Made by a program: the position numbers and the translations under genes
Source of the DNA: Angelobacter sp036557225
Lineage (GTDB): Bacteria > Acidobacteriota > Terriglobia > Terriglobales > Acidobacteriaceae
Direction: 5' to 3'
DNA: 64,000 nt
Assembly: GCA_036557225.1 (NCBI GenBank)
Contig: DATBHX010000039.1
Coordinates: 17,995 to 81,994 of the forward strand
Shown: in pieces, positions 59,948 to 64,000 of the stretch
Layout: each line of letters starts with the position of its first letter
Numbering within the stretch: position 1 is the stretch's first letter
The notes under the pieces: model-generated
What the model was told of the DNA's origin: nothing
The model's input: only the letters and a program-made list of their open reading frames with translations
The model's database searches: none

Positions 59948-60139
59948 ATGCCTCAAGCTGTCATCCCCGTAGAGCAAGAGTGGGCCAGAGCCCTGGCCAG
60001 ATTCGTAGCCAACCAAATACCACAGGCAGTAACCCAGGTGAGTGACATCCAATTGAACTCCGACCAGATTGCGGTGCTGCAGAGGGCATTTGAGAATACG
60101 TTGCTCACTAACATGGGCTGCGAAGTCACTGCCCCTTGA
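59948..60139 (+). CDS. Small protein A of a paralogous pair, possible peptide substrate
   Basis: 63 residues from ATG 59948 (GGAGG 7 bases upstream). A longer in-frame upstream start is less likely because no SD supports it. The body is helical: EQEWARALARFVANQIPQAV, and NSDQIAVLQRAFENTLLTNM. The tail has a single Cys58 in LLTNMGCEVTAP. It aligns with the last 60 residues of the protein at 60318-60626 (EWARxLARxVANQ, ENTLxxNMGCxV). No family recognised. It starts the plus-strand half of the locus, divergent from the Cys-rich peptide. Confidence 0.8.
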   Translation: MPQAVIPVEQEWARALARFVANQIPQAVTQVSDIQLNSDQIAVLQRAFENTLLTNMGCEVTAP

Positions 60140-60317
60140 GTGGTCGCGGCGCGCGGAAGGCCGAGATGAACCAACATCATTCAGCCGCCGACCAACCATT
60201 GGACACCCACGAAAGTTGCAGAGAGATACACGTCAGCATCCTTCATACCAGCTTGACAAGCGGTAATTGAAGGGTCAGGTCCCGGTGCCGAAAATATCTG
60301 CTCAAGGAGTGACTTAA

Positions 60318-60626
60318 ATGTCGAAACCGAAAGATGAACCGAAAGGCGTTGATCGTCGAGCTGTGATGCGTGGCGCGCTTGCAGTAGGAGGAGCGACTCT
60401 ACTTGGAGGCATTGCCGCGACACCACAAACCGCTGTAGTTTCGGAAAGAGAATGGGCCAGAGTTCTCGCAAGGCACGTCGCCAATCAGCTGCAGGAGGCT
60501 GTGCGCACAGTTCCTGAACTGGGATTAACGCAGCGTCAGGTGATAGAGCTCAGGCAGGCGTATGAGAATACATTGGTTGCCAACATGGGATGCGATGTCC
60601 CGACCGATGAGCCTCCTCCCTCCTAA
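60318..60626 (+). CDS. Small protein B of the paralogous pair with a Tat-like signal
   Basis: 102 residues from ATG 60318 (AAGGAG 8 bases upstream). N-terminus KGVDRRAVMRGALAVGGATL with GIAATPQTAV resembles a twin-arginine signal, so the mature form may be exported. The rest aligns with protein A: SEREWARVLARHVANQ and AYENTLVANMGCDVP with Cys92. It ends PTDEPPPS. Presence of one exported and one cytoplasmic form suggests different stages or destinations of the same peptide. No known family. Confidence 0.8.
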   Translation: MSKPKDEPKGVDRRAVMRGALAVGGATLLGGIAATPQTAVVSEREWARVLARHVANQLQEAVRTVPELGLTQRQVIELRQAYENTLVANMGCDVPTDEPPPS

Positions 60627-60842
60627 ACCCGCATGAAAGCCGGCAGATATGGAGCCGGTGGTGTGTCAACATTCGTTGATTCGCAGGGCCTGGCCAAGAC
60701 ACAACTTTGGCTGGGCCTGCGAGATTGGCACGGCAATCGCAAGGCGCTCGTACATGATGGTCGATCAGTTTGATCGTTGATCTTTGATCTTTGGTTCAGG
60801 ATGACCCACTATCTCATTGCCGCATTTCATTTGTGACAGCCC

Positions 60843-62912
60843 ATGAAAGTTTGCCTTATTAGCGCACCCACAGCCAACCAGTTGCACGGCGCCGTTGGTG
60901 AGACCGATGCTGCTCGCATGATGGGGGAGCTTGCGCCCGTCGGCATTCTGAGCCTGGCTGCTGTGCTGGAAACCAGGGGCTTGCAGGCGGCAGCGGTAGA
61001 CCTGAATCGCGTTTATTACAGTTGGCTGCAAACGAAGCAGACTGATTTCTGCAGTTTTGCCGGACAGTACTTCGCCGGCAGCGATTTTGACGGGTTCGAT
61101 TTCTTCGGTTTCAGTACGGTATGCAGCAGCTACCCGCTCACGCTGCGGATCGCCGCGGAAGTAAAGCGCGCGCATCCCGGGTCGGTGGTGGTGCTCGGCG
61201 GTCCCCAGGCCTCGGTCGTGGACGTCTCCACGATGCGCGCCTTTCCCTGGATTGATGTGGTGGTACGCGGTGAAGCTGAGCAGAGCCTGCCCGAGCTGGT
61301 GGAGGCGCTCACCCGGCGCGGCTCGCTTGTGTCGGTTCCGGGAATCACCTTCCGGCGCGACGAAGACGGAGAGATCGTCCGCAACCCGGATGCACCGCTG
61401 ATCCTGGATCTGGACACGTTGCCGTTCCCGGCATTTCATCTTTTTCCCGACGTCGGGCAGTGCCGGCACTTTCCTCTGGAGCTGGGACGGGGTTGTCCTT
61501 TTTCCTGCACTTTCTGCTCGACCAACGATTTCTTCCGCCGCCGCTTCCGCCTGAAAAGCCCGGAGCAGATGATTTCCGATATGCGCCGGGTCAAGCAGAC
61601 CTACGGTATCAGTTCGTTTGAGCTGGTGCACGATATGTTCACGGTGGACCGCAAGCGCGTGGTGGCCTTCTGTGACGCGCTCATCGAGAGCGGCGAGCAG
61701 TTCACCTGGGGCTGCAGCGCGCGCACCGACTGCATTGACGAAGAGTTGATTGCCCTGATGGCCAAGGCCGGGTGCCGAGGCATATTTTTCGGCATTGAGA
61801 CCGGCTCGCGCCGGATGCAGAAGATCATCGACAAGGGCCTGGAGCTCAATGATTCCGCGGAGCGCGTCCGCTCCTGCGACAAGTTCAAGATCAACACCGC
61901 GGTCTCATTGATGGCGGGCTTTCCCGAAGAGACTTTGACCGATCTGCGCGATACTGCCGCGTTCTTTGTGGATTCGCTGCGCTACGACCACGCCGATCCT
62001 CAACTCAGCATCCTGGCGCCGCTGGCCGGCACGCCCATCCAGACACAACATAAGAAATCGCTGGTGCTGGACGATGGCGTGGCCGACATGTCCTATCGCG
62101 GATGGCAGCAGGATCCGGCAGACCACGCGTTGATCGCCGAACATCCGGAAATTTTTTCCAGCTTTTACTCCACTCCTTTGCCGCACCTTGACCGTGAATT
62201 TCTCAAAGAGCTGCGCGACTTTCTTCTGAGCGGCCAGAGGGCGTTTCGCCGGCTTCTCCTTGGATTGCATCAGGACAGCGGCGACGTGGTCGAAGTCTTC
62301 CAGCAGTGGCAGGAATGGCGCGCCCAAGACGGCGTGCAGTTTTCCGATGGCAACCGCACCGTCTACTACGCGCAACGTAGTTTCTCCGTGGATTTCTTCC
62401 ACTTTGTGCGCTCGCACTATATCCCCATGGTGAGCAAGGCGCCGCTTGCGATCACCGTCCTGCTGGAATACGAAGAGGCGTTGCTTCGCAGCGATCATGA
62501 AACAGAAACGGAAGCGAGCCATCGAGAACAAACGCCACCACTGAATGACGTTGAAGAGCTACTCTCTCCTGACAGCCGGCTGCAACTGCCTCCGGAAGTC
62601 AAAGTCGTCAAGCTCCCGGCCGACTATCATGAGGTTGTCCGGCGTCTGCGGCAGAGAGCCCCGTTGGATGATGTGCCCAATCGGCCGGTTCAACTTGCCA
62701 TGCGCAGGACCTCAGCAGGACCAGTAGAAACTCGCCAGCTTACGCCGCTCTCAGCGGAGCTACTCGATCTTTGTGCCGCAGGGTACACCGTGCAGGAAAT
62801 GAAGGGAGAATTTGTGCTGCGCGGGATCGAGCTTTCGGGTATTTCGCCGGACAAGTTATGCCTGGCCGGCATCGAGATACTCCGCCAGCAGGGCCTGATC
62901 ACATTGGCTTAA
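60843..62912 (+). CDS. B12-binding radical SAM enzyme with PqqD-like C-terminus
   Basis: 689 residues from ATG 60843. N-terminal B12-binding-like Rossmann domain (residues 1-160: FFGFSTVCSSYPLTLRIAAE, VVVLGGPQASV). Radical SAM cluster motif GCPFSCTFC (Cys218, Cys222, Cys225). The C-terminal 100 residues resemble PqqD or a RiPP recognition element: VKVVKLPADYHEVVRRLRQR, then LTPLSAELLDLCAAGYTVQE and LAGIEILRQQGLITLA. Such enzymes methylate unactivated carbons or make other changes. It lies downstream of the two small proteins; the three likely share a transcript. Confidence 0.85.
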   Translation: MKVCLISAPTANQLHGAVGETDAARMMGELAPVGILSLAAVLETRGLQAAAVDLNRVYYSWLQTKQTDFCSFAGQYFAGSDFDGFDFFGFSTVCSSYPLTLRIAAEVKRAHPGSVVVLGGPQASVVDVSTMRAFPWIDVVVRGEAEQSLPELVEALTRRGSLVSVPGITFRRDEDGEIVRNPDAPLILDLDTLPFPAFHLFPDVGQCRHFPLELGRGCPFSCTFCSTNDFFRRRFRLKSPEQMISDMRRVKQTYGISSFELVHDMFTVDRKRVVAFCDALIESGEQFTWGCSARTDCIDEELIALMAKAGCRGIFFGIETGSRRMQKIIDKGLELNDSAERVRSCDKFKINTAVSLMAGFPEETLTDLRDTAAFFVDSLRYDHADPQLSILAPLAGTPIQTQHKKSLVLDDGVADMSYRGWQQDPADHALIAEHPEIFSSFYSTPLPHLDREFLKELRDFLLSGQRAFRRLLLGLHQDSGDVVEVFQQWQEWRAQDGVQFSDGNRTVYYAQRSFSVDFFHFVRSHYIPMVSKAPLAITVLLEYEEALLRSDHETETEASHREQTPPLNDVEELLSPDSRLQLPPEVKVVKLPADYHEVVRRLRQRAPLDDVPNRPVQLAMRRTSAGPVETRQLTPLSAELLDLCAAGYTVQEMKGEFVLRGIELSGISPDKLCLAGIEILRQQGLITLA

Positions 62913-62967
62913 ACAAATCGTATAGCCATTGCGAATTTTGCATCCCGCTCCGGCAACGCAGTCTCCA

Positions 62968-63318
62968 ATGGTCATGAAGAATCCAACAGAGGGCGCTTCT
63001 GAGAACGGCGGTCCCCAGCAAATCATCCTTTTTCGTTCCAAGCTCACCAACCAGGCCGGTGAGGACTACCAGGCCATGAATGCTGAATTGGAATCATTGG
63101 TGCGGCAGAATCCCGGCTTTGTCGACGTGAAGAGCTATACGGCGCAGGATGGTGAGCGTCTAACCGTGGTCTGGTGGCGCGACGAAAAATCTCTGGCGGA
63201 CTGGCGCAACCTGATGCGCCATCGCGAGGCCCAGCACACTGGCCGGCAAAAGTGGTACGAGTACTACAACATGGACGTCGCCACGATCACGCGATCCAAG
63301 AGTTTCGAACGCAAATAA
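62968..63318 (+). CDS. Antibiotic biosynthesis monooxygenase (ABM) domain protein
   Basis: 116 residues from ATG 62968 (or 62974). One ABM-type ferredoxin-like module: PQQIILFRSKLTNQAGEDYQ, NPGFVDVKSYTAQDGERLTV and VWWRDEKSLADWRNLMRHRE. ABM proteins are cofactor-free oxygenases or heme-degrading enzymes of small size. It follows the radical SAM gene by 55 bp, and completes the plus-strand side of the small-peptide locus. Activity on a peptide is inference. Confidence 0.82.
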   Translation: MVMKNPTEGASENGGPQQIILFRSKLTNQAGEDYQAMNAELESLVRQNPGFVDVKSYTAQDGERLTVVWWRDEKSLADWRNLMRHREAQHTGRQKWYEYYNMDVATITRSKSFERK

Positions 63319-63428
63319 TCCCCGCTGCACGTCACGGAGACGGCTTTTTGCCATAAGCCTGATCGATTTCAGGAAAACTGAGAACTGCGGGTATGTTTGC
63401 CCGGAGCATACTACAATCCTGAAACCGT

Positions 63429-64000
63429 ATGTCCATGAAGACTCTTAGCCGGACGATCTTTGCCACTCTTACCATTCTGGCGGCAATCACCCTGGTCGGC
63501 GCCGTGCTGCTCCGGTACTGGGTCAGCGCCCAGCCGCAGCCAAAACGGGAAAAGCCTAAACCGCCCGGTCTGGTCGACGACCAGCCCCTGGTGACAGCGC
63601 AACGGCTGGCCGCGCTTGCCGTAACTCCGGAGGAGCAGGAGTTTGCCAGGAACGCTTTGCGCGTCGCTGACCATGAAGTCGATATGGCATTTGCCGCGGC
63701 CCTGCACAACGCAACCGAGCATGCGCCTCCCATTCCTGCTGCGGCCCGGCCAATCCTGGCACAGGTGCAGAGCGCACAACAGCATGTGAAGGCCGACCAG
63801 CAAGACGTCGCGCGGCTGAAGCAGGTGCTGGCGAAGGCCGAGGACACCGCCAAGCCCGGCATTCAGGACAAACTCGATCTCGCCGAAGCCACCCTGGAAG
63901 TGGATCAGGAAGACCTGGATGCTTTGCATCAGGAGTTGATCCGTGCGGACGGCGATCCGCAGAGCAAGATCCAGCAATTGAAAGATCAACACGAAGCGCT
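63429..64000 (+). CDS. Membrane-anchored coiled-coil protein, 3' end outside window
   Basis: Open from ATG 63429 to the window end (190 residues seen, no stop). An N-terminal membrane segment (FATLTILAAITLVGAVLLRY) is followed by a Pro/Lys-rich stretch (QPQPKREKPKPP), and then long helices with heptad character (VQSAQQHVKADQQDVARLKQ, LDLAEATLEVDQEDLDALHQ). The layout resembles the N-terminal region of some large mechanosensitive channels, but this cannot be decided from what is visible. It is 110 bp downstream of the ABM gene. Confidence 0.65.
   Translation, partial: MSMKTLSRTIFATLTILAAITLVGAVLLRYWVSAQPQPKREKPKPPGLVDDQPLVTAQRLAALAVTPEEQEFARNALRVADHEVDMAFAAALHNATEHAPPIPAAARPILAQVQSAQQHVKADQQDVARLKQVLAKAEDTAKPGIQDKLDLAEATLEVDQEDLDALHQELIRADGDPQSKIQQLKDQHEA

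Noticed and set aside
60633..60773. 46-codon frame (starting MKAGRYGAGG) between small protein B and the radical SAM gene
   Set aside because: No Shine-Dalgarno, no similarity to the small proteins; probably chance.
63411..63992. Minus-strand frames at the right edge
   Set aside because: Antisense to the coiled-coil membrane protein, whose signal anchor and heptads are clear.

Overview
The window is 64 kb of GC-rich bacterial chromosome with about 50 protein genes, one tRNA and many small intergenic repeats. The gene content (PadR regulator coupled to a MacB/FtsX-type 'ADOP' permease, DUF3300, BNR-repeat secreted proteins, an ECF sigma factor paired with a YCII protein, retropepsin-like secreted proteases, GC-rich palindromic intergenic repeats) fits a soil Acidobacteriota of the Terriglobia type. 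That placement is inference from gene style, not from a marker tree. There is no phage, plasmid, rRNA operon or CRISPR array.

Layout. 0-12.5 kb: metabolic and small stress-type genes (leucine dehydrogenase, RidA, HAD, cupin, TetR regulator with its operator, APC permease, amidohydrolase). 12.5-20 kb: aminotransferases, a histidine kinase, VOC proteins, two Tat-exported enzymes, and the densest repeats, including a 213-bp MITE with 18-bp terminal inverted repeats and an 8-bp target duplication. 20-31.7 kb: DUF3300, an Ig-like secreted protein, then housekeeping genes (RsgA, YajQ, polyprenyl synthase), DinB, the sigma/YCII pair, a LytTR response regulator, a DegP-like protease and tRNA-Leu(UAA). 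31.8-42.7 kb: two large secreted proteins, a two-gene class II lanthipeptide locus (precursor and LanM, no LanT seen), and a PadR-ADOP pair behind a clear operator. 42.6-50.5 kb: rlmN, an M16 peptidase, aroA, a TPR protein, PspC. 50.9-57.3 kb: a polysaccharide export operon (SLBB outer-membrane export protein, PAP2-Wzi fusion, GDP-mannose 4,6-dehydratase-like enzyme).

57.5-63.3 kb is the most interesting part. Two divergent transcription units surround very small genes. To the left run a 34-residue peptide with the run CNMAMCCCMCMC (own promoter, followed by a terminator), then an ATP-grasp ligase and a flavin-dependent LLM monooxygenase. To the right run two paralogous small proteins sharing an ENTL..NMGC tail (one with a Tat-like signal), a B12-binding radical SAM enzyme with a PqqD-like C-terminus, and an antibiotic-biosynthesis-type monooxygenase. 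This looks like a ribosomal peptide (RiPP) maturation system of a kind I do not recognise. The window ends inside a membrane-anchored coiled-coil protein.
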